A stretch of DNA of 64,000 bases from Glandiceps talaboti (GCF_964340395.1 NC_135561.1:4485501-4549500); one strand, 5' to 3'. Counted from the first letter of the stretch, positions 24,024-34,924 are shown. The notes: generated by a model not told the origin, from the sequence alone. Translations and numbers: made by a program.

Positions 24024-25109
24024 TTATTGTCCTTTGTGAGGAAATAAATATGTGTCATCAATTGGTGGAAATAAATATGCGTTATAATATGGTGTAACAT
24101 ATATGTTGTCCAAAGATGTTAAATTTAAGCAATCACAATTTTCACCATGATCTTCAGAATTTTCATATTCAGTGAATCTGCCACATTGGCTATTGTAGAA
24201 CTTATAAGTGTAACGATGTGGTTCATCCGGATTTGTAGGAAAAGTTGTAGCGGTAAAAATATCATGTGAATCTAATATGGCTTGTTGGATTCTTTTGGGG
24301 AGAGGTAATTGTGATACAAGACGGCCGGCGTCACGTTTTGATTGTGACAATTTGATGGTACCTCCATAAAACTTTGGATTTCTTCCTAAAGAAATACAGT
24401 CTCTTATCTTAAAGACACATAAAGCAAACAAGTCATCTGGTTGGTTAAAATATGGAATTAGGGGTTCAAAATATGATTGTAATGATTCAGCTTTAAGCAT
24501 GGAATTGAAAAGAGCCTGTGATAATTTTGTGCGCGCCTGCACACATGACATGACATATATTAATACTTCATGTGCTTTACGGAATTTTTCATCATGATTT
24601 CCAAAAGTACCTAAACTTCGATAATTATAGCACATGAATAATGCATAACAAAGCACGTCAATTCTCAGCGAATGCCAAGGAGTATTATTTTTTGAAAAAT
24701 AGGCTAAGATAACCTTCAAACTATTTAGCTTGGAGTGCTCTATAGCCGTGGCGGTGACATATGTCTTCCAATGAAGATAAGGATTAGAAGGGAAATGTAA
24801 ATTATAATTTTTTAAAGCATATTCGACTAAATTTGCGTGGTCATTGATAATACCTTGATATGTTACTTTATCCATATTATAAAGATACTTAATATTCCGT
24901 GGGCTGATTTCAACACTATCCTCGAAAATGGGTGTGTAGTCTTCATTTGCAGGAGTTGCAGCTATACGTTGTAAACGTAAGAATTCTAAATCAGCTGGGT
25001 CGCAATGTTGACGTAAAGCTTCATAAAATGAATCCTCTCGTAGAAGACAATTACAATCCAGAGCTTCCATTGCCCATATTCCGTGTTCCTCGTTAAGCCA
25101 AATAGTCAT
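24024..25109 (-). CDS. Accessory ORF3, ankyrin-like with SOCS-box-like end
   Basis: 361 residues between pol and env, not part of the standard Ty3 gene set. Residues about 80-190 read as degenerate ankyrin-type helix pairs (DHANLVEYALKNY; TAIEHSKLNSLKVILAYF; RKAHEVLIYVM). Residues 226-237 (DDLFALCVFKIR) fit the Elongin B/C-binding BC-box pattern LxxLCxxxIR, and VSQLPLPKRIQQAIL (about 266-279) fits the LPxP half of a SOCS box. The gap between the halves is longer than in most ankyrin-SOCS (ASB) proteins. Inference: a captured host ASB-like gene acting as adaptor of a Cullin-Elongin ubiquitin ligase. The C-terminal 80 residues are unrecognised. Expression probably needs a spliced or subgenomic RNA, which I cannot show. 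Confidence 0.6.
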   Translation of the reverse strand: MTIWLNEEHGIWAMEALDCNCLLREDSFYEALRQHCDPADLEFLRLQRIAATPANEDYTPIFEDSVEISPRNIKYLYNMDKVTYQGIINDHANLVEYALKNYNLHFPSNPYLHWKTYVTATAIEHSKLNSLKVILAYFSKNNTPWHSLRIDVLCYALFMCYNYRSLGTFGNHDEKFRKAHEVLIYVMSCVQARTKLSQALFNSMLKAESLQSYFEPLIPYFNQPDDLFALCVFKIRDCISLGRNPKFYGGTIKLSQSKRDAGRLVSQLPLPKRIQQAILDSHDIFTATTFPTNPDEPHRYTYKFYNSQCGRFTEYENSEDHGENCDCLNLTSLDNIYVTPYYNAYLFPPIDDTYLFPHKGQ

Positions 25110-25672
25110 TTTGAAACCTCAGTATATTTAAACAGGAAGTGTTCATTCAAAGTAATGTTATTGAAATGGAAGTGTATTGCAAGTTGGAACACTAGTGACA
25201 TGTATGAAATATTTACCGTACATTAGTCAAAAATTTGTAGCCCAATATGGTAATGAAATGTGACATTGTTTTGTGACACCAGTGACAAATGAGAAAGTAC
25301 AATTGGAGGACCTATTTCTTGTGATTAAAACTAGTTGTTTTTTGAGTGGTCACTTAAGAAGTACCCTTGTGGCCCCTAACACACATCGTCTGGCCAGACT
25401 GTTCAATTATTCACACAATCACAGCTGTATTTATATCTAATTCCTTATTAGGTATAACTTGCAGAATCAATCATGAGGGTTTTCTAAATGACCACTCTTA
25501 AACATGAACTTTAAATAATGTGATTGACTCATACGGTAAACATTTTTTGATATTTGATGACCAAATATAAGAAATTTATACATGCTATATGGTAATATTT
25601 GTTGTAAAGGATTGCAGTGATCAAACAGGTGGTTTACTGTGTCATTGTCTTTGAGTGACCTTAAGTGTATAC
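25110..25672 (-). other. Non-coding gap between pol and ORF3
   Basis: About 560 bp within the element without an open frame. It probably holds splice or initiation signals for ORF3/env messages, but no site can be assigned with confidence. Confidence 0.5.
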
Positions 25673-28600
25673 TTAAAGATGATGTTTATAAGTTCGTGAA
25701 CCTGATATAAAAACAGGATGGTCCTTGAGAATGTTTAGTGCTAATTGATTCAAGTTTTCAACAGGTTCCCAACTATTAAACTCTGATGAATAACCTTCCC
25801 ATTTAATTAAATACTGTAGTTTACCATTTTTGTACCTACCACGGATGATTTTTTGAACGTTATAAAACGTTTGATCATTTTCAGCGGTTAATGTATTTGT
25901 AATTGCATCAGAACTGTCATCAGTCTGATTTTGGTGGGTATACCGTTTTTCCCGTCTTAACTCAGCTCTATTGCGGATATTTTTTCTCCACGATTGTCCT
26001 CTAGGACTGTTGGTGTGTTGATTTGAAGTTGTTTCCGAACACGAATAATATTCAGTTTCTGAGTTCATGTGGTAGTCCGTCATAGTTGTTTGTCTTCTAT
26101 TATTTTTATCAGTGTTTGATGTGATATTATTGTTGTTAGTGGCAGAGTTGCTATTATCCCTGAGAGGAGCTTCGCTGGCTGTTAATGTAGTTGTATTATT
26201 GTTGTCACTTAGGAATTGTGGAGGTCTTAAGCGTGCATGCTTTAAACGATTTGCATGGATTAGCTTAGGATATTTCTTATCACCTGTTATGTATTCCAAC
26301 TTGAAATTTACTGGTGAAACTTGTTCGATTATTCGAAATGGCCCACGAAAAGGGTGGTGAAATTTAGGTGTTCGACCCAATTTGACTGCTGGGTGATGTA
26401 GATATACGACATCACCCACTTTGAATCTGTGATCATGTGCTTTTTTTGCATCAAAATATGTTTTCATTTTGTGTTGAGCTTTCTGGATATTTTGTTTTGC
26501 GAGTGATATTGCAAGATTTCTAGCATGAGCTAATTCATCTAAATGATACTGAATATTGCGTGATTTACCCAATCTTGGCAAAATTTCAGCATCAACTGGT
26601 AATCGTGGTTCTGTGCCAAATAGGGCACAGAATGGTGTGATTCCAGTTGCTTCATGTGGGGTTGCCCTATATGCAAATAGAACAGATTGGAGATATGTGT
26701 CCCAGTCTGAACTTTGACAGTTTACATATATGCTAAGCATATTTATTATTGATTTGTTTAAGCATTCCACACTTCCGTTCGTAGTAGGCATATAAGGTGA
26801 GCTGCGTTGCTTAATAACATCAAAATATCGACATAATTCCGTTACAATTTGAGACATAAAGGAAGAACCTTGGTCTGACAACAATGAATTTGGAAATCCA
26901 AATTGACAGAAGATGTGTTCGAACAATATTCGAGAAACTGTTTCGGCTTTGCAATTTGCTGTTGGGAAAGCCCAACAAAATTTGGTAAGGTATTCTGTGA
27001 TTACCAAAATATAACTATTTCCAGATTTTGTAGTGGGCAACTTTCCCACAAAATCAATTCCTATCTTATCAAATAAACCATTTACTGGTATAGGAAGTAA
27101 TTTTTGACGATATCGAATACCTCGTTTCCGTGAGTGACAGAAGACACAGGATGCCACGTAAACTGTCACGTCTTTGATTAAGGTGTCCCAATAATAACGT
27201 AATCTGATAGCCTGTAACGTTCGTGAGGTACCCAAGTGTCCTGCTGTGACGTCATCATGAACCCTCCTTAATATGTATAGTTGTAAGGATTTCGGAATTA
27301 CTAACTGTCGAATACAGTTATGAGCTTTAGCTGACTTACCTGTAGGGGACCAGTAATGATATAATATACCATTCAAAATGGTAAAATTGTCACTGCTTTG
27401 TATTATCTTCTGTGCATGCTTTGAGTCTGAAGGTAACTCGCCATCATTGGTTAAATAATTAATCATTGGTAATAAGTGTTTGTCCTGACGTTGTAAATTG
27501 TAGAGTTTATTAATGCCAGTATGTGTATTATCAATCTCACTATGATCGGTTAGTGTGTCATTGGAGTCGATTGATTGAGTGGATGCATTACACAGCTGGT
27601 CAGTCATGATATCAGTTTCAGACGAGTCGTATAGATGTCTGATGTCTGTAAGGATATCTTCTTGCGTGTTGAGTTGTAAATTGGCTATCTCTGGAATGTT
27701 AGAAATTTCATTCATAGTTAGCTGTGACTGATTGTGTGTATAATTTATGTCATCTGAATTAGTATTGTCGGTGTCTGTCGGTGTAATTTCGGAGTTTTGA
27801 TATTTTTCAGGTGGATATTCGCGGCGCGACAAACTGTCCGCATGTGGAATTTTTGCTCCAGGTCTGAAAAGAATGTCGTAATTGTAACCTTGTACTTTGA
27901 GTACCCATCTGGCTAGCCTGCCGCTTGGAGTTTTCATTTTGAATAGGTAGATCAAATTTGCATGATCTGTAATGATTGTGAATTTGTTTCCTCTCAAGTA
28001 AATATCACATTGTGTTAATGCATGTATTACCGCGAGACCTTCACGTTCTGTACAGGTGTAATTTCGTTGTGCTGGATTTAGAGTACGACCACCATAAGAA
28101 ATGACTCTTTCTATGCCATCTTGAACTTGGGCTAAAATGAATCCTACACTGTATGCTGACGCGTCCGTATATAATAGAAATTCCTCATTAAAACGTGGGA
28201 ACGCCAATATTGGTTTTGATGTCAACGCCTTTTTTAACGTATCAAAAGCCTGTTGACAGTCATTAGTCCATATGAATTTTGCACTCTTTGCAAGCAATTT
28301 GTGTAGAGGATTTGCTATTTTTGAATAGTTATGAATAAATCGTCTGTAATATCCTGCGCAACCTAAGAACGATTGAAGTTGTGATACTTTCGTTGGTACG
28401 GGAAATTTTAATATTGCGTCGACCTTTTTTGGGTCAGTTGAGATGCCATTTTCGTTCAAGATATGACCTAGGAATTTAACTTCCCTTTTTCCAAATATAC
28501 ATTTTCGCGGGCTTAATTTCAAATTTGCATTTATTAACCTACCTAGAACAATGTCAAGGTTTTGAAGGTGTTGTCGAAACGTTGTTGCAAATATTAAAAT

Positions 28601-30045
28601 ATCGTCCACGTAACAAATACATATTTTATATTGTAATTGATTTAAAATAAATTCTATACTGCGTTGAAAGCTACTACTTGAGTTACGTAATCCTTGTGGA
28701 AGTGTCTTGAACTCAAACTTTCCATCATGAGTAACAAATGCCGTCTTATGTGAATCTTTTTCATCAAGGGCAATTTGCCAAAATCCACTAGTCATATCAA
28801 GTGTAGAAAAATATTTGGGACTTTGGGCCCCGATCATTTCTAAACTATCTGAAATATTTGGGAGCGGATGATTGTAAATTATTGTCACCTTATTTAATTC
28901 ACGATAGTCAATCACAAGACGCCATGAGCCTGAAGGTTTTTTGACCAAAAGTACAGGTGCACTAAATGGGGATTTGCTACGTCGAATTATATTTTGTCTT
29001 AAAAGGTCATTTGTTTGTCTCGAAATTTCCTCACGCTTGTCAGGGGATACTCTATAGGGTGCCTTTGGTTTCACTTTGGCATTAGGTTCTAAATCAATAG
29101 TATGTTTAATAATATCACAATAACCCAAAGTGTTTGAATTATCTACGAATGCTCGCCTATTTCTCCATAGTACTTCTTGTAAGTCATTAATTTGGCTATT
29201 TGTCAAGTTAGAGCATTGCCCAGTGAAGTCAAATAATGAATGAAATTCTTCCCGTTCTAAAGAGGGATTTGTCTGAGAAGGGTGTGTCTTATTATTTAAA
29301 TATGTGTCCGTCATGTCAAAGTCATGTAGAGTGGTTCCGTCTGGGAGTGGTCTGAAAGTGCCCAATCGAATATGCCTACCTAATATGGCCTCATTGTTAG
29401 ATGTGTTGATCAACCTGATTGGAACTGAACCCTCATAAGTAGATGCTAATACTCGTGCAACTTGAATGCCTAAGTAATGTAGTGACGTCATGTTGGTAGT
29501 GGTTCCTATTAGTCCATTCGGAAATGAGCCCCTTAGCTTAGCCGAAATTATGCATTCACACCTAGGGGGTATGACATATTTTTTAGCTGGTCTCAAGACT
29601 GCATTGGCATGGATGAATAATTTCTTGTGTGCAAAATCAATTATTGCTTTGTGCTGCTCTAAAAATTCCATTCCTAAGATCAAATCTCTATCTATGTCCT
29701 TAACCAAATGCACTGGAACATTGATTAGTTGATTTTCAATACGTATTGGAATTTTTACATAGCCTTGAATAGGAATCTGCTGATTGTTTGGTAATTCTAT
29801 ACATTTGTATTTAGGTCTTTTAATTTTGAACTTTTTTAGCTGTGGAATTTTTTCAAATAGTTTTGTGGAAACTACGTTTATTGTAGCTCCAGAGTCGATC
29901 AAAGCCGAAATTGCAGTATTGAAAATTTTAATAGTGATCAAATTGTTAGATTGTACCTTTAAATCAGCAGATTTTACAGAATTTAATTTGGGCGTGTGAG
30001 ACATATTAGGCTCTTTGGATTTGATATTTCTCACACTCCTTAATC
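25673..30045 (-). CDS. pol: Retroelement Pol: PR-RT-RNaseH-IN-chromodomain
   Basis: About 1,453 residues, read in the -1 frame relative to gag and entered at the slippery site. Numbering from the GTG at 30,034: aspartic protease DSGA at 47-50; reverse transcriptase with YVDD at 475-478; RNase H catalytic Asp at about 624; integrase zinc finger His926/His933/Cys963/Cys966; D,D35E triad D994, D1054, E1090; then a GPF-like stretch (HHPFRGPFRI) and a C-terminal chromodomain at about 1,390-1,440 (YLIKWEGYSSEFNSWEP). It makes cDNA from element RNA and integrates it; the chromodomain probably biases integration towards modified histones. No internal stop is seen. An in-frame ATG lies 11 codons in, so reinitiation is an alternative to frameshifting. 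Confidence 0.95.
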
Positions 30046-30052
30046 GTTTTTT
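29994..30052 (-). promoter_or_regulatory. -1 ribosomal frameshift signal (gag/pol)
   Basis: On the minus strand A AAA AAC occupies 30,052-30,046 exactly in the gag X XXY YYZ phase. A 9-base spacer follows, containing the gag stop. Then GTGTGAGA (30,036-30,029) can pair perfectly with TCTCACAC (30,001-29,994) across a 27-base loop. Slipping back one base puts the ribosome in the pol frame with no stop. Confidence 0.85.
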
Positions 30053-31281
30053 GAATAAAAACGACTATAGGTAGGTCTTGGACAATTTCTAGCTATGTGA
30101 CCTATTTGACCACATGAATAACAACCTCTGTTATTTCTTTCTGGGCAGGATGGGGCCATATGACCTGAACGATTACAATTTCTACATATTTGTCTGCCAG
30201 ACATAATTTCTCTTCCGCCATATCTTGGGCGATTTTTATCAAAATTATTTTGACGGTCATACATAGGCCTGTTTGTATTGAAATTTGGCCGGCCTACTGC
30301 AAAATAATTGCCCTGATTTTGACGAAATTGAAGATTTCTTTGTGTCTGAGGGTAATATCCCGCCCGATTGTCAGAAAATGTTTGAGACTGTACCTGTTGT
30401 TGCAATTCTTCATTTCGACGAGTGAGCAATTCATTTTTTTGTCGTAATTGTGTAGTGAGCTCCACCATGTCGTCATGCAATTCTTGATCAATCCTGTTCT
30501 TGGGCAACTTCAATGTTGTGTTTCTGGATGTCAGCTGGCTGTCGTGGTTTGGTAGTTGAGATATGATTTCTGCTGTCTTGGCCGCTGAAAACGCATTTTC
30601 AAAGTCATTTGGTTCCCGGGATAAAGTTGCTATCTTGATTTCATGACGCAAACCCTGTAAAAATAAACTTAAAATTTCTGGGGCCGTGCGCATTGCTTTA
30701 GCACATTTTTCCCGTAATCGGCTGGAATAGTCATCCACAGATTCATTTTGTCGTTGTTTTATCAAACTTAATTGCTGATCAACGAGCCATCTTGGTTGAA
30801 TACGATGAAATCTTGCAATAAATAAAGGCCGCAATTCATTCCAATTTTGTGCCTGATTTTCGTCCAAGTCTACATACCATCTTTCAGCAACATCTCTTAT
30901 CAATAATATAAAGTATTGAACTTTTTGATCGTCATTTAAGTTCTTTAATACAGCAAATGCATCAAATTTATTCAACCATCGTTCTGGTGATTCATCTTCT
31001 TTGCCATAATAGTAAGGCGGTTTCTCATCACTTATCTGGACTCTTCCTATTCTGTTATTCACATCTTGTATTAGATTTTGAATGTTATGAATAGGGTCAG
31101 CTTGATTATTTTGTTCCAAATTTTGTGCAATTGGAATATTTGGTTGTAGGTTGTGATCAATTGGTACAATTGGTATTATGTCTTGATCAATCTGTAAATT
31201 GTTCTCCAAGTTTGCCATTTGTGCAAGAGGAATTTGTGGTATGTCTGGCTGTCTCAGTATACGGCCCGATCGTAGTAGCAT
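30040..31281 (-). CDS. gag: Retroelement Gag
   Basis: 413 residues. The central region has the helical retrotransposon-gag character (...ERWLNKFDAF..., ...DDYSSRLREKCAKAM...). A Gln/Asn-rich segment follows, then two CX2CX4HX4C zinc knuckles near residues 365-400 (CRNCNRSGHMAPSC and CYSCGQIGHIARNC) for nucleic-acid binding. It would form the particle core and package the RNA. The stop codon (30,042-30,040) lies just 3' of a canonical slippery heptamer leading into pol. Start chosen at the first ATG after the leader. Length is normal for Ty3-type Gag. Confidence 0.95.
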   Translation of the reverse strand: MLLRSGRILRQPDIPQIPLAQMANLENNLQIDQDIIPIVPIDHNLQPNIPIAQNLEQNNQADPIHNIQNLIQDVNNRIGRVQISDEKPPYYYGKEDESPERWLNKFDAFAVLKNLNDDQKVQYFILLIRDVAERWYVDLDENQAQNWNELRPLFIARFHRIQPRWLVDQQLSLIKQRQNESVDDYSSRLREKCAKAMRTAPEILSLFLQGLRHEIKIATLSREPNDFENAFSAAKTAEIISQLPNHDSQLTSRNTTLKLPKNRIDQELHDDMVELTTQLRQKNELLTRRNEELQQQVQSQTFSDNRAGYYPQTQRNLQFRQNQGNYFAVGRPNFNTNRPMYDRQNNFDKNRPRYGGREIMSGRQICRNCNRSGHMAPSCPERNNRGCYSCGQIGHIARNCPRPTYSRFYSKND

Positions 31282-31355
31282 ATAATGTCTTATAAAGTAC
31301 TTACGTTTTGCGATTGTACTTTTTTACCTGTTGATTCTTTGAATAGCACTGTCCA

Positions 31356-31372
31356 GCCCGGATTTTACACCA
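31356..31372 (-). other. Candidate primer binding site
   Basis: One base inside the 5' LTR the minus strand reads TGGTGTAAAATCCGGGC. The leading TGG fits the tRNA 3' CCA rule for Ty3-type elements. I could not match the rest to a particular tRNA with confidence. Confidence 0.45.
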
Positions 31373-31373
31373 G

Positions 31374-32077
31374 TGTTACAACGCTGAATTTGGTAGCTGC
31401 AACGTTGACCCGTATTCAGCGGTAAACTTTGGACTCGCCCGGATAGCAATCTGAGAGGTACCGATTTCACGAAACAGTGCTCTGTAAAAAGAAGAAACTC
31501 ACAAGGACACAAATATTACTTTTGTGTTGAATGACTTATACGATTTGCAGCATAGGGAGCTATTCGCCTCAGTTCCAGTCAATTACAGTTAATTGTCAAA
31601 GTTCTTTCAAGTAATTTCAGCTCAGCTCACAATTTCTCAAGAACCCGATGGTATCGCTCTTCACTTCAGTCGCCAACTGACTTAGTCCCCGGAATAGCGA
31701 ATTCCACAGCTACTTCAAACGCATACGTCATCAACATTTTTATTTAAAACATCGTTCATTCCGTATTACAAATATGGTTAACAAACAAATTGTTTACAAC
31801 AAAAGATTCTCTCTTAACCTTATTTAGTAAATGTTTATTAATATAATTAATTCAATTCAGCAATAGCCAGTTTATTGACCCGTGCTAAATAATTCTAGCT
31901 AGACAGCTGTTGATTCAATTGGGACACAATTTATCACTCTAAGATGACATGTGACCTCTACTCATTAGGATAGAATAACATTACTTGACCCGGCTCTGTC
32001 TCATTAATCAATGTGACCTTATCACTTGTGTCTTTTGTCAACAGAGGAATTATCAAATCTTAAATGTTTATTTTGTG
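31374..32077 (-). repeat. 5' LTR (element sense), outer 10 bp missing
   Basis: This LTR matches the other over 704 bp but stops at ...TTTTGTG on the plus strand. It lacks the ACTCGTAACA that closes the 3' LTR at 20,331-20,340. The flank resumes with sequence aligning to the empty site, so a small deletion removed the LTR tip and the expected target-site duplication. Confidence 0.95.
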
Positions 32078-32379
32078 TTGTAGTTTGAATTAATATTTAT
32101 GGTATTACTATTATCCATTGCAAGCTTTATGCTTATCTATCTATCTTTCTTTATGAGTGTCCCTTCTCTGGCATTGTATATCAGTTTCCATAATACAAAC
32201 ATTCTTACTTCGCAAATTCATATATATTGCCATTTTCGAGTAATGAAGATTTCTACTGTTGATGTCACTCTCATACCTATTACTGTACTATATCCAAGAC
32301 GTTGTTAACATGTCCCCTCCACTAACTTTAATATCTTCCCAACCCACTCCGACACCTCGCCATTACATCAATAAATACC

Positions 32380-32504
32380 ATACTACTAACAATAACACGG
32401 CTACTAACAACACCACTACTACCACCAATACTACAACTAACAAAACCACCGACACTGCTTAACACCATGCTACAAACAACACAGCCACTACCACTACCAC
32501 CAAC

Positions 32505-32545
<41 letters not shown>

Positions 32546-32815
32546 AACTACTACTACTACTACTACTACTACCATCACCATCAATACCACTGCTACTAAC
32601 AACACTACTGCTACAAACAACACCACTATTAGCACTACTTCTACCAATGCCAATGCTACCAACAACGCATATACTACCAACACCACTACTATTACCACAA
32701 GTTACCACTGCTACTAACAACACTACTACAACCACCAATACCACTGCGACTAACAACACAACTATTAGCTCAACTACCAACAGTACCACTCCAACTAACA
32801 GTTCCACTGTCTATA
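32380..32815. repeat. ACT/ACC/AAC trinucleotide-rich simple sequence
   Basis: Imperfect (ACT)n, (ACC)n and (AAC)n mixtures in intron 1 of peptide gene A, with a pure (CTA)n core near 32,515-32,570. A shorter counterpart lies at 39,405-39,650 in copy B. The long low-complexity open frames on both strands are artefacts. Confidence 0.9.
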
Positions 32816-33294
32816 AATTAAGCTTTCCCATTTTTCAAATCAAAGTTATATACCTTTCTTTGTTCAAGTAATAGTTTTTTAATACAGATGTTATAAGTCC
32901 TTGCATCGAAAGAAAACAATTATAAGTACTGGAATAACAAGTTAACTGTTTAGTGAATTATGTCTTCCACTACTTACAGCATATTTGTACTGTAAGGAAA
33001 GGGTGTATGACTAAAAATAATAACCAACACGTTATATTTCTATATTTTCCGAAATGATATGTGTGAATAATATATTTTTTGAGACAACGTCAACGAGAAC
33101 ATTATTGCAAATTCTAGCAAAGACAGCATTTAATTTCTAGTGGAATATAAAAAGTTGTGGCAACCGTGTACATTAGTTTGGGATTAGATAAGAAATGCAA
33201 AATTTATGTTCGAAAAGGGGAGTAACAACTTTCTGTTTATATCATGGGCATGTGCTACAATGTTTCATATTTACATCTTTATTTTCAGACCATT

Positions 33295-33585
33295 ATGAAC
33301 AAGGCAGCCATTGTTGGGTTATTCCTTATCCTTTGTATTTCTGGTGAAATCTACATGACAAGTGCTTTAGGTGTAAGTATAAATGCTATTATATGTATGA
33401 CGTATGGTAGAAATATAGTAACAGTTGCAGATAAATTCGTAAGATATTTTCGGAAGAATGCGTTGGTATTCTGAAATCTCTACTAGTGACTGTCGAGAGT
33501 AAACTTGTGAATTCGAAAAGATTGAAGTCTGTACACCAAGACTTTGTGCAATAAATCTTAAAACTCATGAATTAAGAAATCACTA

Positions 33586-33628
<43 letters not shown>

Positions 33629-34528
33629 GTGTATGTATGTATGTATGTATGTATGTATGTATGTATGTATGTATGTATGTATGTATGTATATGCGTGTAT
33701 GTGTGTATGTATGTATGTATGTATGTATGTATGTATGTATGTATGTATGTATGTATGTATGTATGTATGTATGTATGTATGTATGTATCTATGTATGTAT
33801 GTCGCTGGTTCTCTCGCTCGGAATATCTAAACAGGTAGTTATTAAGTAAATACGTGTTGGATGTTTTACCTATTTATATGTATGTAAATTTACATATATT
33901 ATAAATGTCTATTTTTTAATCACGTGAATTTTACCTTTTGAAATTGTGAATGTAATGCAGTTGTGTTGTGCTTCTCTTTAAATGACATAGGGTGGTCAAG
34001 GTGTTTTGATATTTGGGATACATTTTTAATCTCATCATAGGAAATCGAAAACGGCCTTTTTATTTGTTTACAACTGTTTATTTTTTCTGTTACTTATTTT
34101 ACTTTTTACAAATACTTTTTCCATGCAAGGTGTCATTTAACAAAGTAAGGATTTGGGAGAACTTCTCTTTCCGCTAAATACAGGGGTCGCCGACATCCAC
34201 TAAGGCTCGCCGCTTGAGGGCGATTGGTAGAAGTATCTCATTAGTAGTAAAGCCAAAAGAAGAGTTTAAAATCGATTATTACATGACACCTTGTAGGGAA
34301 AAATACTTGTTACTAAAAGTTAACGATAAACAAAACAAACATTTGTTAACATATTTGTGACCTCATCTTTAATTATGCTTTCATTTATAGCAAAAAGGAT
34401 GGACTGGCCGGCCAGGCAAACGTGCTGATATTGACGATGCCTCTCGCGAGTATACCAATCAACGCCGCACTGTACAGAACAAACGATATGAAGACGGCTT
34501 CGACGTACAAAGAGACGATGATGTTTAA
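33295..34528 (+). CDS. Secreted amidated-peptide precursor, copy A
   Basis: CDS is join(33295..33372, 34391..34528), 71 residues. Exon 2 (acceptor TTTCAG, noncoding ACCATT, then ATG) encodes a 26-residue signal peptide with a VGLFLILCI core. The donor is GGT|GTAAGT and exon 3 follows TTTATAG in phase 0. Exon 3 begins exactly with QKGWTGRPGKR, then an acidic spacer, a second KR, and YEDGFDVQRDDDV before TAA. Known processing rules (signal peptidase, N-terminal Gln cyclisation, dibasic cleavage, Gly-to-amide) predict a pyroglutamyl, C-terminally amidated octapeptide. The layout recalls GnRH/AKH-type precursors, but the peptide is not one I recognise; a cationic Trp/Pro antimicrobial peptide is an alternative. 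An ATTAAA polyadenylation signal lies at 34,737-34,742. Confidence 0.75.
33584..33802. repeat. (GTCT)n then (GTAT)n microsatellite
   Basis: About 40 bp of (GTCT)n followed by about 170 bp of (GTAT)n in intron 2 of peptide gene A. The corresponding site in copy B (40,284-40,826) holds the same two motifs in a much longer compound block. Confidence 0.95.
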
Positions 34529-34924
34529 CTGAAAAGACGACATTGATGAGAGGGCGTTTATTCCCAAAATGACAAGACCGAACTCTATGTACGAGTAGTT
34601 TGCATATTATATTTTAATCTTAATCTTGATGATGTCAACTGCTTCGCACTATCTTTTCCATTTTGTGATTAAGAAACACAATCCCTGCGTTTGATATATA
34701 TTGTATATCGAATAATCCTAACACCAATATCTGAATATTAAATTGTAAGCACTGTTGCTTCTTAAAGCTTAAGCTTGATATTGTCATCTGACTTCTAGTT
34801 TGATTTCATTAACATTTTAAATATATAATATTACTGGTGGATGTTAACACACTGGTTATACGTAATCGTGGTATCAATATTGGTGAGGAAACATTCACAA
34901 AGTGCTACCCGTACATGTAATTTA

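Larger units (their letters stand above)
19627..32077 (-). mobile_element. Ty3-type LTR retroelement with env and accessory ORF
   Basis: A 12.45 kb element whose LTRs (19,627-20,340 and 31,374-32,077) look identical over their 704 shared bases on reading, with TGTTAC...GTAACA ends on the complete LTR. Order on the minus strand: 5' LTR, candidate PBS, gag, pol, ORF3, env, PPT, 3' LTR. All four frames are open over full domain lengths. It is inserted antisense in intron 1 of peptide gene copy A. Copy B (about 39,088-39,130) preserves the empty site: ATGTGACCAACTTG precedes the left end and AGTTTRARTTAATATT follows the right end. Intact frames and matching LTRs indicate a young copy. Confidence 0.95.

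Noticed and set aside
19583-31512. Matching 60-62 codon frames in both LTRs
   Set aside because: They arise from LTR identity. They cross the LTR border into unrelated sequence and have no recognisable features.
32077-32100. A 5-bp target-site duplication for the retroelement
   Set aside because: ACTTG precedes the left LTR but no matching copy follows the truncated right LTR, so the duplication cannot be shown.
32328-32871. Ser/Gly-rich and Val-rich frames up to 159 codons
   Set aside because: They are translations of ACT/ACC/AAC simple sequence inside intron 1 of peptide gene A.
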